A stretch of 64,000 nucleotides of DNA from Pseudomonas sp. HN11 (lineage in GTDB: Bacteria; Pseudomonadota; Gammaproteobacteria; Pseudomonadales; Pseudomonadaceae), in contig NZ_CP089985.1 of the NCBI RefSeq assembly GCF_021390155.1, forward strand, positions 1,003,001 to 1,067,000, in the 5' to 3' direction. The notes below the pieces were generated by a model. The model made no database searches. It was not told where the DNA came from and worked only from the letters and a program-made list of their open reading frames with translations. A program made the position numbers and the translations under genes. The number at the start of each line of letters is the position of its first letter. Positions within the stretch are counted from its first letter, which is position 1. This document shows positions 22,190 through 36,690 of the stretch, piece by piece.

Positions 22190-23652
22190 TGTCTCTTAGC
22201 CTGAACAAGATTTTTGCCCATGCCGGTCGCGATCTGCTGATTCGCGAGTTGAGCCTGGACAGCCGTAATGTGCGCGCCGGTGACCTGTTCCTGGCAGTGC
22301 CTGGCGGCAAATTCGATGGGCGTGCACACATCGCCGATGCGTTGCAGCGCGGTGCGGCCGCCGTGGCTTACGAAGTGGAAGGCGCCACCGTGCTGCCGAT
22401 CACTGACGTGCCATTGATTCCGGTCAAAGGTTTGGCCAAGCAACTTTCTGACATCGCTGGGCGTTTTTACGGCGAGCCAAGTCGACACGTCAATCTGGTC
22501 GGCGTCACCGGCACCAACGGCAAGACCAGCGTGACCCAATTGATCGCCCAGGCACTTGACCTGCTGGGTCAACATTGCGGCATCGTCGGCACCTTGGGCA
22601 CCGGTTTTTATGGCGCGCTGCAAAGCGGCCTGCACACCACACCGAACCCTATCGCCGTGCAAGCGACCCTGGCCGACCTGAAAAAGGCCGGCGCCAAGGC
22701 GGTTGCCATGGAAGTGTCGTCCCACGGTTTACACCAAGGCCGCGTTGCTGCGCTGGCGTTTGATGTGGTGGTGATGACCAACCTGTCCCGCGATCACCTC
22801 GACTACCACGGCACCATGGAAGCCTACGCTGCCGAGAAGGCCAAGCTGTTTGCCTGGAACGACCTCAAGTGCCGCGTGGTAAACCTGGATGACGCCTTCG
22901 GCCGCCAACTGGCTGCCGAAGACCGCGAGTCGCGCCTGATCAGCTACAGCCTGGAAGACGCCAGCGCGTACCTGTATTGCCGCGAAGCCCAATTCAATGA
23001 CGAAGGTGTGCGCGCCACACTGGTGACGCCGCAGGGTGAACATCATTTGCGCAGCAGCCTGCTCGGCCGTTTCAACCTGAGCAACACCCTGGCCGCCATC
23101 GGCGCATTGCTCGGCCTGGATTACGCCCTCGACGAAATCCTGCGCGTACTGCCAAAGCTGGAAGGCCCGGTCGGGCGCATGCAGCGCCTGGGTGGCGGCA
23201 AGCAGCCGTTGGTAGTGGTCGATTACGCCCACACGCCGGATGCCCTGGAAAAAGTGCTGGTCGCCCTGCGACCGCATGCCAAGGGCAAACTGCTGTGCTT
23301 GTTCGGGTGTGGTGGTGATCGCGATCGCGGCAAACGTCCGCTGATGGCCGAGATTGTCGAGCGTCTGGCCGATGGCGTGCTCGTCACCGACGACAACCCT
23401 CGCAGCGAAGACCCGAGCCAGATTTTCGACGACATCCGTGTCGGCTTCAAAGACGCGTCCAAGGCCACTTTTGTTGCCGGTCGCGGTGCAGCCATCGCCC
23501 AATTGATCGCCAGCGCCGGTGCTGACGATGTGGTGGTGCTGGCCGGTAAAGGTCACGAGGACTATCAGGAAATCAACGGCGAGCGGCATGCCTTCTCCGA
23601 TCTGGTCGAGGCTGACCATGCCTTGACTGCCTGGGAGGTCGCCCATGCTTAA
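22189..23652 (+). CDS. murE: UDP-MurNAc-tripeptide synthetase MurE (meso-DAP adding)
   Basis: A 487-residue ATP-dependent ligase that adds the third amino acid of the stem peptide. The ATP loop GTNGKTSVTQL lies near residue 107, and the carbamoyl-lysine region and HTPDALEKVL near 345 are present. The motif DNPR (TDDNPRSED near 402) is the known marker for meso-diaminopimelate as substrate rather than lysine, as expected in a Gram-negative. It overlaps murF by eight bases. Confidence 0.97.
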
Positions 23653-25015
23653 AGCGATGACATTCAGCGAACTGATCCAGGCCCTGGCGGCCCGTGTGCT
23701 GTCGAGCGATTGCAGTTTCGACGGCGTGAGTATCGACAGCCGTGCCATCAAGCCGGGGCAATTGTTTGTCGCCCTGGCTGGCCCGCGCTTCGATGGTCAC
23801 GACTACCTGAATGACGTCGCCGCCAAAGGTGCCGTGGGTGCCTTGGTGCAGCGCGAAGTGCCTGATTCAACGTTGCCGCAATTGCTGGTCGCCGACACCC
23901 GTGTGGCGCTGGGCCAACTGGGTGCGCTGAACCGTGCTGCCTTCGATAAGCCTGTTGCAGCCGTCACCGGCTCCAGCGGCAAGACCACGGTCAAGGAACT
24001 GCTGGCCGGTGTGCTGCGCACGCGCGGCCCGGTCCTCGCCACCCGTGGCAACCTGAACAATGATTTCGGCGCGCCGCTGACCCTGCTTGAACTGACCCCG
24101 GAACACACGGCGGCCGTGATCGAACTGGGCGCGTCCCGCGTCGGCGAAATCGCCTACACCGTGGCGCTGACCAAGCCCCACGTGGCGATCATCAATAACG
24201 CCGGTACCGCCCACGTCGGCGAGTTCGGCGGCCCGGAAAAAATCGTCGAAGCCAAGGGTGAAATCCTCGAAGGCCTGGATGCATCGGGCACCGCTGTACT
24301 GAATCTTGACGACAAGGCCTTCGAAACCTGGCGTGTACGTGCCGCCGGTCGCAAGGTCCTGACGTTTGCCGTGCTCAATGCCGCGGCTGATTTCCATGCC
24401 TCCAACATTACCGTTGATGCGCGTGGTTGCCCGTCCTTTACCTTGCACACCCCGCAAGGCAGCGAACACGTGCAACTGAATCTGCTGGGCAACCATAACG
24501 TCGCCAATGCCCTGGCCGCCGCTGCAGCCGCCTACGCACTGGGCGTGTCGCTGTTCGGTATCGCTACAGGTTTGGGCGCGGTGCAGCCGGTCAAAGGGCG
24601 CACCGTGGCGCAGCTGGCCAGCAATGGCATGCGCGTGATCGACGACACCTATAACGCCAACCAGTCCTCCATCTGCGCTGCCATCGACCTGCTCAAAAGC
24701 TTCGACGGCCGCAAGGTGCTGGTGCTGGGTGATATCGCAGAACTGGGCGAATGGGCCGAACAGTCCCACCGTGAAGTCGGCGCTTATGCTGCCGGCAAAG
24801 TCGACGCGTTTTACGCCGTCGGCCCGCACATGGCACACGCCGTCAGCGTGTTCGGCCCTGGTGCGCGCCATTTCGCGACCCAGGCCGAGCTGATTCAAGC
24901 GCTGGCCGCCACTGAACATGACAAACACACAACCATTTTGATCAAGGGATCGCGCAGCGCGGTGATGGAAAACGTCGTCGCGGCCTTGTGTGGCTCAAGT
25001 ACGGAGAAACATTAA
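23645..25015 (+). CDS. murF: UDP-MurNAc-tripeptide D-Ala-D-Ala ligase MurF
   Basis: A 456-residue ligase that adds D-Ala-D-Ala to finish the cytoplasmic precursor. The ATP loop [14 protein letters not shown] is near residue 108, [11 protein letters not shown] near 138, and [10 protein letters not shown] near 335 are all Mur-family marks. ATG 23645 overlaps murE by eight bases; the stop shares a base with the mraY start (TAATG). Confidence 0.96.
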   Translation: MLKAMTFSELIQALAARVLSSDCSFDGVSIDSRAIKPGQLFVALAGPRFDGHDYLNDVAAKGAVGALVQREVPDSTLPQLLVADTRVALGQLGALNRAAFDKPVAAVTGSSGKTTVKELLAGVLRTRGPVLATRGNLNNDFGAPLTLLELTPEHTAAVIELGASRVGEIAYTVALTKPHVAIINNAGTAHVGEFGGPEKIVEAKGEILEGLDASGTAVLNLDDKAFETWRVRAAGRKVLTFAVLNAAADFHASNITVDARGCPSFTLHTPQGSEHVQLNLLGNHNVANALAAAAAAYALGVSLFGIATGLGAVQPVKGRTVAQLASNGMRVIDDTYNANQSSICAAIDLLKSFDGRKVLVLGDIAELGEWAEQSHREVGAYAAGKVDAFYAVGPHMAHAVSVFGPGARHFATQAELIQALAATEHDKHTTILIKGSRSAVMENVVAALCGSSTEKH

Positions 25016-26097
25016 TGCTGCTGCTGCTGGCTGAGTATCTGCAACAGTTCCACAAAGGCTTCGCGGTCTTTCAGTACCTGACCCTGCGCGGGATTTTGGG
25101 TGTGCTGACCGCGTTGTGTTTGTCGCTGTTCCTGGGGCCGTGGATGATCCGCACCCTGCAGAACCTGCAAATTGGTCAATCGGTTCGTAATGACGGCCCG
25201 CAGTCGCACCTGTCCAAATCCGGCACCCCGACCATGGGCGGCGCACTGATCCTGTCGTCCATCGGCATCAGCACCTTGCTGTGGGCTGATCTGCACAACC
25301 GCTACGTGTGGACGGTGTTGTTGGTGACCTTGCTCTTCGGCGCCATCGGCTGGGTAGACGATTACCGCAAAGTGATCGAAAAGAACTCCAAAGGGTTGCC
25401 AAGCCGCTGGAAGTATTTCTGGCAGTCGGTGTTTGGCCTGGGCGCAGCGGTGTTCCTGTTCATGACCGCGCCAAGTGCGGTCGAAACCACCCTGATCATT
25501 CCGATGCTCAAGGATGCCAGCATTCCCCTGGGCGTCGGTTTCGTGGTGCTGACCTACTTTGTGATCGTTGGCTCCAGCAACGCGGTCAACCTCACTGACG
25601 GCCTCGATGGCCTGGCGATCATGCCGACAGTGATGGTGGGCGGGGCGCTCGGCATCTTCTGCTATCTGTCGGGTAACGTGAAATTCGCTGAATACCTGCT
25701 GATCCCATATGTACCGGGCGCGGGTGAACTGATTGTGTTCTGCGGCGCCCTGATCGGTGCCGGCCTGGGCTTCCTGTGGTTCAACACCTACCCCGCACAA
25801 GTCTTTATGGGCGACGTCGGCGCACTGGCGCTGGGCGCAGCCCTCGGCACCATCGCCGTGATTGTCCGCCAGGAAATCGTGCTGTTCATCATGGGCGGTG
25901 TGTTCGTGATGGAAACCCTGTCGGTGGTCATCCAGGTGGCGTCCTTCAAGTTGACCGGGCGTCGTGTGTTCCGCATGGCGCCGATTCACCACCACTTTGA
26001 ACTCAAGGGCTGGCCCGAGCCACGTGTGATCGTCCGCTTCTGGATCATCACCGTGATTCTGGTGCTGATCGGCCTTGCCACCCTGAAACTGAGGTAG
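25015..26097 (+). CDS. mraY: Phospho-MurNAc-pentapeptide transferase MraY
   Basis: A 360-residue, ten-helix inner-membrane enzyme that makes lipid I from UDP-MurNAc-pentapeptide and undecaprenyl phosphate. Catalytic motifs are present: the DDYRK stretch near residue 115, the [10 protein letters not shown] stretch near 195, the [11 protein letters not shown] stretch near 265, and the HHHFELKG stretch near 325. ATG 25015 gives the standard 360-residue length; an in-frame start 27 bases earlier would lie inside murF. Confidence 0.97.
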   Translation: MLLLLAEYLQQFHKGFAVFQYLTLRGILGVLTALCLSLFLGPWMIRTLQNLQIGQSVRNDGPQSHLSKSGTPTMGGALILSSIGISTLLWADLHNRYVWTVLLVTLLFGAIGWVDDYRKVIEKNSKGLPSRWKYFWQSVFGLGAAVFLFMTAPSAVETTLIIPMLKDASIPLGVGFVVLTYFVIVGSSNAVNLTDGLDGLAIMPTVMVGGALGIFCYLSGNVKFAEYLLIPYVPGAGELIVFCGALIGAGLGFLWFNTYPAQVFMGDVGALALGAALGTIAVIVRQEIVLFIMGGVFVMETLSVVIQVASFKLTGRRVFRMAPIHHHFELKGWPEPRVIVRFWIITVILVLIGLATLKLR

Positions 26098-26103
26098 AAA
26101 CGA

Positions 26104-27450
26104 GTGTCCCTGATCGCTTCAGACCACTTCCGCATCGTTGTCGGCCTCGGCAAGAGCGGCATGTCCCTGGTTCGCTTCCTGGCGAACCGGGGCAAGCCGT
26201 TTGCCGTGGCCGACACGCGGGAAAATCCACCGGAGCTGGTCACGCTGCGCCGTGACTACCCGCACGTGGAAGTGCGTTGTGGCGAGTTGGATGTCGAGTT
26301 TCTGTGCCGTGCCGACGAGCTCTACGTGAGCCCCGGCCTGGCTATCGCGACACCTGCCCTGCAAGCCGCCGCTGCCCGTGGCGTGAAGCTGTCCGGCGAT
26401 ATCGACCTGTTCGCGCGCAACGCGCAGGCGCCGATCGTGGCCATCAGCGGTTCCAATGCGAAAAGCACCGTGACCACCCTGGTCGGCGAGATGGCCGCTG
26501 CGGCCGGCAAGCGCGTGGCCGTGGGCGGCAACCTCGGCACTCCGGCGCTGGACCTGCTCAGCGACGACGTCGAGTTGTACGTGATGGAGCTGTCGAGCTT
26601 CCAGCTGGAAACCACCCACGACCTCGGGGCCGAAGTGGCCACCGTGTTGAACGTCAGTGAAGACCACATGGACCGCTACAGCGGCCTGCCGGCTTACCAT
26701 TTGGCCAAGCACCGGATCTTCCGTGGCGCCAAGCAAGTGGTGGTCAACCGTCAGGATGCTTTGAGCCGTCCACTGATGGGCGAAGGTCTGCCGTGCTGGA
26801 CCTTTGGCCTGGGCAAACCCGACTTCAAAGCTTTCGGCATTCGCGAAGAGAACGGCGAGAAATACTTGGCCTTCGAATTCCAGAACCTGATGCCGGTGCG
26901 CGAACTGAAAATCCGTGGCGCCCATAACCAGTCCAACGCACTGGCGGCCTTGGCGCTGGGGCATGCCGTTGGCCTGCCGTTCGATGCCATGTTGTCGGCC
27001 CTGCGTACCTTTGGCGGCCTCGAACATCGCTGCCAGTGGGTGCGCGACCTCGATGGCGTCAGCTATTACAACGATTCCAAGGCTACCAACGTTGGTGCGG
27101 CCCTGGCGGCCATCGAGGGCCTTGGTGCCGATATCGAAGGCAAGCTGGTGCTGATCGCCGGCGGCGACGGCAAAGGTGCCGACTTCAAGGACCTCAAGGG
27201 CCCGGTCGCCGAGCATTGCCGCGCCGTGGTGTTGATGGGCCGCGACTCCGATTTGATCGCCGCCGCCCTGGGTGATGCGGTGCCGCAAGTGCGCGCCACC
27301 TCCCTGGACGATGCCATCGCTCACTGCAAAGCCCTGGCCCAGCCGAGCGACGCAGTACTGCTGTCGCCGGCGTGTGCCAGTTTCGACATGTTCAAGAACT
27401 ACGAAGAGCGCGGCCAGCTGTTCGCCCGCGCCGTGGAGGCCTTGGCATGA
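26104..27450 (+). CDS. murD: UDP-MurNAc-L-alanine:D-glutamate ligase MurD
   Basis: A 448-residue ligase that adds D-glutamate. The N-terminal uracil-binding domain begins with IVVGLGKSGMSLVRFL. The ATP loop is ISGSNAKSTVTTL near residue 115, a variant of the usual GTNGK(S/T)T that I also associate with other pseudomonads. YYNDSKATNVGA near 322 and the C-terminal SPACASFDMFKNYEERG are intact. GTG start, six bases after mraY; overlaps ftsW by four (ATGA). Confidence 0.96.
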   Translation: MSLIASDHFRIVVGLGKSGMSLVRFLANRGKPFAVADTRENPPELVTLRRDYPHVEVRCGELDVEFLCRADELYVSPGLAIATPALQAAAARGVKLSGDIDLFARNAQAPIVAISGSNAKSTVTTLVGEMAAAAGKRVAVGGNLGTPALDLLSDDVELYVMELSSFQLETTHDLGAEVATVLNVSEDHMDRYSGLPAYHLAKHRIFRGAKQVVVNRQDALSRPLMGEGLPCWTFGLGKPDFKAFGIREENGEKYLAFEFQNLMPVRELKIRGAHNQSNALAALALGHAVGLPFDAMLSALRTFGGLEHRCQWVRDLDGVSYYNDSKATNVGAALAAIEGLGADIEGKLVLIAGGDGKGADFKDLKGPVAEHCRAVVLMGRDSDLIAAALGDAVPQVRATSLDDAIAHCKALAQPSDAVLLSPACASFDMFKNYEERGQLFARAVEALA

Positions 27451-28670
27451 GTATCAACTTCCGGAACATCATCAAGCCGTACCCGTCGCCGATCATTACC
27501 GGGCGCGGTATCGACCTCGATTTCCCGATGCTCGCCGGTTGTCTGGCACTGTTGGGCCTGGGTCTGGTGATGATCACCTCGGCTTCGTCCGAAGTGGCCG
27601 CCGTGCAGTCGGGCAACACCCTGTACATGATGATCCGTCACTTGGTGTACCTGGTGATCGGCCTCGGCGCGTGCATCGTCACCATGATGATCCCTATCGC
27701 CACTTGGCAACGCCTGGGTTGGCTGATGCTGATCGGTGCGTTCGGCTTGCTGATCATGGTGATCCTGCCCGGCATCGGCCGCGAGGTGAACGGTTCGATG
27801 CGCTGGATCGGCTTCGGTGCGTTTAACGTGCAGCCTTCGGAAATCGCCAAGGTGTTCGTGGTGATCTACCTCGCCGGCTACCTGGTGCGTCGTCAGAAAG
27901 AAGTGCGCGAAAGCTGGATGGGCTTCTTCAAGCCGTTCATCGTGCTGCTGCCGATGGCTGGCCTGTTGCTGATGGAACCTGACTTCGGTGCCACCGTTGT
28001 AATGATGGGCGCGGCGGCGGCGATGCTGTTCCTCGGCGGTGTGGGTTTGTTCCGCTTCACCTTGATGGTGGTGCTGGCCGTGGCGGCCGTGACCGTCCTG
28101 GTACAGGCGCAACCCTACCGGATGGCGCGTCTGATCACCTTTACCGACCCCTGGTCCGATCAGTTTGGTTCCGGTTACCAGTTGACCCAGGCGCTGATTG
28201 CCTTCGGTCGCGGCGAGTGGCTGGGCGTGGGCCTGGGCAACAGTGTGCAGAAACAATTCTACCTGCCGGAAGCGCACACCGACTTCGTGTTCTCGGTACT
28301 CGCCGAAGAGCTCGGCGTGGTGGGTTCGTTGTGCACTGTCGCGCTGTTCGTGTTCGTGTGTGTGCGCGGCATGTACATCGGCTTGTGGGCCGAGAAGGCC
28401 AAACAGTATTTCGCCGCTTATGTGGCGTACGGCTTGTCGTTCCTGTGGATCGGCCAGTTTCTGATCAACATCGGTGTAAACGTCGGCCTGCTGCCGACCA
28501 AGGGCCTGACCTTACCGTTCCTCAGCTATGGCGGCAGTTCGCTGGTAATTTGCTGTGCGTGCCTGGGGTTGTTGCTGCGCATCGAGTGGGAGAGTCGAAC
28601 CCACCTGGGCAGCGAAGAGATGGAGTTCAGCGAAAGCGACTTCGCCGAGGAGCCGACCCATGGGCGCTAA
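27447..28670 (+). CDS. ftsW: Septal peptidoglycan polymerase FtsW
   Basis: A 407-residue SEDS-family membrane protein with ten predicted helices, the glycosyltransferase that builds septal glycan with FtsI. Family motifs QPSEIAKVFVVIY near residue 130, the ITFTDPWSDQFGSGYQ loop near 230, the invariant Asp in HTDFVFSVLAEELG near 280, and PFLSYGGSSL near 358 are present. ATG 27447 overlaps the murD stop by four bases and decides the start over a longer frame lying in murD. Confidence 0.96.
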   Translation: MSINFRNIIKPYPSPIITGRGIDLDFPMLAGCLALLGLGLVMITSASSEVAAVQSGNTLYMMIRHLVYLVIGLGACIVTMMIPIATWQRLGWLMLIGAFGLLIMVILPGIGREVNGSMRWIGFGAFNVQPSEIAKVFVVIYLAGYLVRRQKEVRESWMGFFKPFIVLLPMAGLLLMEPDFGATVVMMGAAAAMLFLGGVGLFRFTLMVVLAVAAVTVLVQAQPYRMARLITFTDPWSDQFGSGYQLTQALIAFGRGEWLGVGLGNSVQKQFYLPEAHTDFVFSVLAEELGVVGSLCTVALFVFVCVRGMYIGLWAEKAKQYFAAYVAYGLSFLWIGQFLINIGVNVGLLPTKGLTLPFLSYGGSSLVICCACLGLLLRIEWESRTHLGSEEMEFSESDFAEEPTHGR

Positions 28671-29722
28671 CGTGCTGATCATGGCGGGCGGCACCGGGGG
28701 CCATGTGTTCCCGGCCCTGGCGTGCGCGCGGGAATTCCAGAACCGTGGCTACACCGTGCACTGGCTGGGTACGCCGCGCGGCATTGAAAACGAACTGGTG
28801 CCGAATGCCGGTTTGCCTTTGCACCTGATCAACGTTACGGGTTTGCGTGGCAAGAGCAAGTTGTCCTTGCTCAAGGCGCCGTTCGTGTTGCTCAAGGCGG
28901 TATGGCAGGCGCGCAAGGTTATTCGCGAATTGAAGCCGGTGTGTGTACTCGGTTTTGGCGGGTATGTGACCGGTCCTGGTGGCGTCGCCGCCAAACTTGC
29001 CGGTGTGCCGGTGATCGTGCACGAGCAGAACGCCGTCGCTGGCACCGCCAACCGTCTGTTGGTGCCGTTGGCGGCGCGGGTGTGCGAGGCCTTCCCGAAG
29101 ACTTTTGGCGTCTCGGACAAGCTGCGCACTACCGGCAACCCGGTGCGCACCGAACTGTTCATGGACATCGCCCGTGAAGCATTGGAAGGGCGCAAGCCGC
29201 ACTTGCTGGTCATGGGCGGGAGCCTGGGCTCCGAGCCGTTGAACAAACTGCTGCCGGAAGCCCTGGCGCAACTCCCCGTGGAATTACGCCCGGAGGTCTT
29301 CCATCAGGCCGGCAAACATCACGGTGAAGTCACCGCCACGCGTTATCGCGAAGCCGGTGTTGAGGCGAACGTACAGCCCTTCATCAAAGACATGGCCCAC
29401 GCCTATGGCTGGGCCGACCTGGTGGTCTGCCGCTCCGGTGCGCTGACCGTCAGTGAACTGGCTGCCGCCGGTCTGCCGTCCTTGCTGGTGCCTTTGCCCC
29501 ACGCGATCGACGATCACCAGACCCGCAATGCCGAATATTTGGCCGGGGAGGGCGCTGCCTTCCTGCTGCCGCAAAGAACGACTGGCGCCGCCGACTTGGC
29601 CGCACGCCTGACCGAGGTTTTGATGCAACCGGAACGACTCAATAGCATGGCGAGCACCGCAAGCCGCCTGGCCAAACCTGACGCAACCCGCACCGTGGTC
29701 GATATCTGCCTGGAGGTGGCCC

Positions 29723-29730
<8 letters not shown>
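28660..29730 (+). CDS. murG: Lipid II synthase MurG
   Basis: A 356-residue peripheral membrane glycosyltransferase that adds GlcNAc to lipid I to give lipid II. The donor/acceptor loops are intact: [15 protein letters not shown] at residues 7-21, [14 protein letters not shown] near 103, [12 protein letters not shown] near 125, and the UDP-GlcNAc site [17 protein letters not shown] near 263. ATG 28660 overlaps the end of ftsW by 11 bases. Confidence 0.96.
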
Positions 29731-32121
<2,391 letters not shown>

Positions 32122-32125
32122 GGAC

Positions 32126-32995
32126 ATGAAAGGCGCATCGCTTCGTCATCAGCCCCCACAAGTACCGAGCCGCAAGCCGGTGCCCCGGGGTGCCAGCCGA
32201 ATGGTGGCTAAAGAGCCGATGTCGGCGCGCCTGCCGAAAGCCAACTTTGGTTTCCTCAAGGCGCTGTACTGGCCGGTGTTGCTGGTGGTGCTGGGCTTCG
32301 GAACCTACGAGGGCGCACAGCGTCTGTTGCCGTATGCCGACCGGCCGATCACCAGGATCAGCGTGCAGGGCGACTTGAGCTACATCAGCCAGCAAGCGGT
32401 ACAGCAGCGCATCAGCCCTTACCTGGCGGCGAGCTTCTTTACCATCGACCTGGCCGGTATGCGCTCGGAGCTGGAACAGATGCCGTGGATCGCCCACGCC
32501 GAAGTCCGCCGCGTATGGCCGGACCAGGTGACGATCCGTCTGGAAGAACAGCTGCCCGTGGCCCGTTGGGGCGACGAAGCGCTGTTGAATAACCAGGGCC
32601 AGGCGTTTACCCCGCGTGAGCTGGCGAACTACGAGCACCTGCCGCAGCTGTTCGGGCCGCAGCGGGCACAGCAACAAGTGATGCAGCAGTACCAGGCCTT
32701 GAGCCAGATGCTGCGTCCCATGGGCTTCTCCATTGCACGCCTGGAACTGCGTGAACGGGGCAGCTGGTTTTTGACGACCGGGGCAGGCAGTTCCGGCCCG
32801 GGCATCCAGTTGTTGCTGGGACGCGACCGCTTGGTGGAAAAGATGCGCCGCTTCATTGCCATCTATGACAAGACCTTGAAAGAACAGATTACGAACATTG
32901 CGAGCGTCGACCTGCGTTACGCCAACGGCCTTGCCGTCGGCTGGCGTGAACCGGCTGCGCCCACGGCAGCGCAACCCGCTGTCGCGAAGAATTAA
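32126..32995 (+). CDS. ftsQ: Cell-division protein FtsQ
   Basis: A 289-residue single-pass membrane protein. A basic cytoplasmic tail (residues 1-45), a helix at about 47-66 ([16 protein letters not shown]), then a POTRA domain starting [15 protein letters not shown] and a beta domain. It recruits FtsL/FtsB to the divisome. ATG 32126 is just after the ddlB stop, preceded by AGAGGCTAAGGA, a good ribosome-binding site. The C-terminal tail is Ala/Pro rich. Confidence 0.95.
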   Translation: MKGASLRHQPPQVPSRKPVPRGASRMVAKEPMSARLPKANFGFLKALYWPVLLVVLGFGTYEGAQRLLPYADRPITRISVQGDLSYISQQAVQQRISPYLAASFFTIDLAGMRSELEQMPWIAHAEVRRVWPDQVTIRLEEQLPVARWGDEALLNNQGQAFTPRELANYEHLPQLFGPQRAQQQVMQQYQALSQMLRPMGFSIARLELRERGSWFLTTGAGSSGPGIQLLLGRDRLVEKMRRFIAIYDKTLKEQITNIASVDLRYANGLAVGWREPAAPTAAQPAVAKN

Positions 32996-33010
32996 GAAGA
33001 GGCAGGACCC

Positions 33011-34273
33011 ATGGCAAACGTGCAAAGCGGCAAAATGATCGTCGGTCTCGATATCGGCACCTCCAAAGTGGTGGCGCTGGTGGGCGAGGTCGGGGAAGAC
33101 GGCGTCATCGAAATCGTCGGTATTGGCACGCATCCGTCCCGGGGCCTGAAGAAGGGCGTGGTGGTGAACATCGAGTCCACCGTGCAATCGATCCAGCGCG
33201 CCATCGAAGAAGCGCAGCTGATGGCCGGTTGCCGGATCCACTCGGCTTTCGTCGGCGTGGCGGGCAACCATATCCGCAGCCTGAACTCCCACGGCATCGT
33301 GGCGATCCGCGACCGCGAAGTCAGCTCCGCCGACCTTGAGCGCGTCCTCGACGCCGCCCAGGCCGTGGCGATCCCTGCTGACCAGCGCGTGCTGCACACG
33401 CTGCCGCAGGACTACGTGATCGACAACCAGGAAGGCGTTCGCGAGCCGCTGGGCATGTCCGGCGTACGTCTGGAAGCCAAGGTTCACGTAGTGACCTGCG
33501 CCGTCAACGCCGCACAGAACATTGAAAAATGCGTGCGCCGCTGCGGCCTGGAAATCGACGACATCATTCTTGAGCAGTTGGCCTCGGCCTACTCGGTACT
33601 GACCGACGACGAAAAAGAACTGGGCGTGTGCCTGGTCGACATCGGCGGCGGCACCACTGACATCGCGATCTTCACCGAGGGTGCGATCCGTCACACCGCC
33701 GTGATCCCGATTGCCGGTGACCAGGTGACCAACGACATCGCCATGGCGCTGCGTACGCCGACCCAGTACGCCGAAGAAATCAAGATCCGCTACGCCTGTG
33801 CCCTGGCCAAGCTGGCGGGCGCCGGCGAGACCATCAAGGTGCCGAGCGTGGGCGATCGTCCACCGCGTGAACTGTCGCGTCAGGCCTTGGCCGAAGTGGT
33901 CGAGCCGCGCTACGACGAACTGTTCACCCTGATCCAGGCTGAACTGCGTCGCAGCGGTTACGAAGATCTGATCCCGGCCGGCATCGTGCTGACCGGTGGC
34001 ACCTCGAAGATGGAAGGCGCGGTCGAGTTGGCCGAGGAAATCTTTCACATGCCGGTCCGCCTGGGCGTGCCCCATGGCGTCAAAGGCCTGGGCGACGTAG
34101 TGCGCAACCCTATTTACTCCACCGGTGTGGGCTTGCTGTTGTACGGGCTGCAAAAGCAGACCGATGGCATTTCCCTGTCGGGCCCGAGCAACCGTGACAG
34201 CTACCGCAGCGACGACGAGGTGAAAGCGCCGTTGTTCGAGCGGTTGCAGGCATGGGTAAAAGGGAACTTCTAA
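33011..34273 (+). CDS. ftsA: Divisome actin-like ATPase FtsA
   Basis: A 420-residue actin-fold protein that anchors FtsZ to the membrane. The phosphate loops GLDIGTSKVVALVGE (about residue 14) and CLVDIGGGTTDIAIF (about 207) and the adenosine motif VLTGGTSKMEG (about 328) are present. The C-terminus (LFERLQAWVKGNF) is the amphipathic membrane-targeting helix. ATG 33011 follows GAAGAGGCAGGA. Confidence 0.97.
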   Translation: MANVQSGKMIVGLDIGTSKVVALVGEVGEDGVIEIVGIGTHPSRGLKKGVVVNIESTVQSIQRAIEEAQLMAGCRIHSAFVGVAGNHIRSLNSHGIVAIRDREVSSADLERVLDAAQAVAIPADQRVLHTLPQDYVIDNQEGVREPLGMSGVRLEAKVHVVTCAVNAAQNIEKCVRRCGLEIDDIILEQLASAYSVLTDDEKELGVCLVDIGGGTTDIAIFTEGAIRHTAVIPIAGDQVTNDIAMALRTPTQYAEEIKIRYACALAKLAGAGETIKVPSVGDRPPRELSRQALAEVVEPRYDELFTLIQAELRRSGYEDLIPAGIVLTGGTSKMEGAVELAEEIFHMPVRLGVPHGVKGLGDVVRNPIYSTGVGLLLYGLQKQTDGISLSGPSNRDSYRSDDEVKAPLFERLQAWVKGNF

Positions 34274-34403
34274 CGAAGTTAGCTTCAAGCGACAAGTTAA
34301 AGCTTCAAGTAACACGCTCCAAGCTTGCAGCTCTTAGCTTGCAACTTGGAGCTGCTCCAAAGCAGTAGGCGAAAAAACTAGAGAAAATGAAAGGAGAGGG
34401 AAC
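34274..34403 (+). repeat. ftsA-ftsZ spacer with short-repeat hairpin
   Basis: The only sizeable spacer inside the cluster (130 bases). It is built from variants of AGCTTCAAG and AGCTTGCA. Arms GCTCCAAG (34316-34323) and CTTGGAGC (34345-34352) enclose further pairing of TTGCA with TGCAA, giving an imperfect hairpin of about 16 bp with tiny bulges, 51 bases before the ftsZ start. Similar AGCTTGAAG/AGCTGCAAG words recur at 46196-46220 and 46300-46320. The ribosome-binding site AAAGGAGAGGG precedes ftsZ. Confidence 0.7.
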
Positions 34404-35609
34404 ATGTTCGAACTCGTAGACAACATCCCCGCAAGCCCGGTCATCAAAGTGATCGGTGTCGGCGGTGGCGGCGGCAACGCTGTCAACCATATGGTCAAGA
34501 GCAACATTGAAGGCGTTGAATTCATCTGCGCCAACACTGATGCCCAGGCGCTGAAAAGCATCGGCGCGCGGACCATCCTGCAATTGGGCACCGCGGTGAC
34601 CAAGGGCCTCGGCGCTGGCGCCAATCCGGAAGTCGGTCGTCAAGCCGCACTGGAAGACCGCGAGCGTATTGCCGAAGTGCTGCAAGGCACCAACATGGTG
34701 TTCATCACCACCGGCATGGGCGGTGGTACCGGTACCGGTGCTGCGCCGATCATTGCCGAAGTGGCCAAGGAAATGGGCATTCTGACGGTCGCAGTCGTGA
34801 CCCGTCCGTTCCCGTTCGAAGGCCGCAAGCGTATGCAGATCGCCGACGAAGGTATCCGCCTGCTGTCTGAAAGCGTCGACTCGTTGATCACTATTCCCAA
34901 CGAGAAGCTGCTGACCATCCTGGGCAAGGACGCAAGCCTGCTGTCCGCATTCGCCAAGGCTGACGATGTACTGGCCGGTGCCGTTCGCGGTATCTCCGAC
35001 ATCATCAAGCGCCCAGGCATGATCAACGTCGACTTTGCCGACGTGCGCACCGTGATGAGCGAAATGGGCATGGCGATGATGGGCACTGGCTGCGCCAGCG
35101 GTCCGAACCGTGCGCGTGAAGCCACTGAAGCGGCCATCCGCAACCCGTTGCTCGAAGACGTGAACCTGCAAGGTGCACGCGGCATCCTGGTGAACATCAC
35201 CGCCGGTCCTGACCTGTCCCTGGGTGAGTACTCCGACGTGGGTAGCATCATCGAAGCCTTCGCATCCGAGCACGCGATGGTCAAAGTCGGCACCGTGATC
35301 GATCCGGACATGCGCGACGAGCTGCATGTAACCGTGGTTGCCACCGGCCTGGGTGCAAAAATCGAGAAGCCTGTGAAGGTGATCGACAACACCCTGCACA
35401 ACGCCCAAGCCAGCCACGCGAGCCAAGCGGCTGCTGCTCCAGCGCCTTCGCGCCAGGAACTGCCGTCGGTGAACTACCGTGATCTGGACCGTCCGACCGT
35501 GATGCGCAACCAGGCCCAGGCCGGTGCTGCGGCGTCCCGTAGCCCGAATCCGCAAGATGATCTGGACTACCTGGACATCCCGGCATTCCTGCGTCGTCAG
35601 GCCGATTGA
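34404..35609 (+). CDS. ftsZ: Cell-division tubulin FtsZ
   Basis: A 401-residue GTPase that forms the Z ring. The tubulin signature [10 protein letters not shown] lies at about residue 107, the T7 synergy loop [11 protein letters not shown] near 208, a flexible Ala/Pro/Gln linker over residues 320-380, and the conserved C-terminal peptide [15 protein letters not shown] that binds FtsA and ZipA. Length and ends are standard. Confidence 0.98.
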   Translation: MFELVDNIPASPVIKVIGVGGGGGNAVNHMVKSNIEGVEFICANTDAQALKSIGARTILQLGTAVTKGLGAGANPEVGRQAALEDRERIAEVLQGTNMVFITTGMGGGTGTGAAPIIAEVAKEMGILTVAVVTRPFPFEGRKRMQIADEGIRLLSESVDSLITIPNEKLLTILGKDASLLSAFAKADDVLAGAVRGISDIIKRPGMINVDFADVRTVMSEMGMAMMGTGCASGPNRAREATEAAIRNPLLEDVNLQGARGILVNITAGPDLSLGEYSDVGSIIEAFASEHAMVKVGTVIDPDMRDELHVTVVATGLGAKIEKPVKVIDNTLHNAQASHASQAAAAPAPSRQELPSVNYRDLDRPTVMRNQAQAGAAASRSPNPQDDLDYLDIPAFLRRQAD

Positions 35610-35636
35610 TGGAATGTATCAGGGCTATGAAGGTGA

Positions 35637-36633
<997 letters not shown>

Positions 36634-36657
36634 GTAACAACTCTCTTTTCTTTAGTT

Positions 36658-36690
36658 TTGAAAGGCTGCCTTCGGGTGGCCTTTTTTTAT
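36658..36690. terminator. Terminator after lpxC (convergent with the GGDEF gene)
   Basis: Arms 36661-36670 and 36675-36684 form a 10-bp stem with two G-T pairs and a TTCG tetraloop, followed by seven T residues. It ends the lpxC transcript; the A-rich left side may also serve the convergent cyclase gene ending at 36687. Confidence 0.9.
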
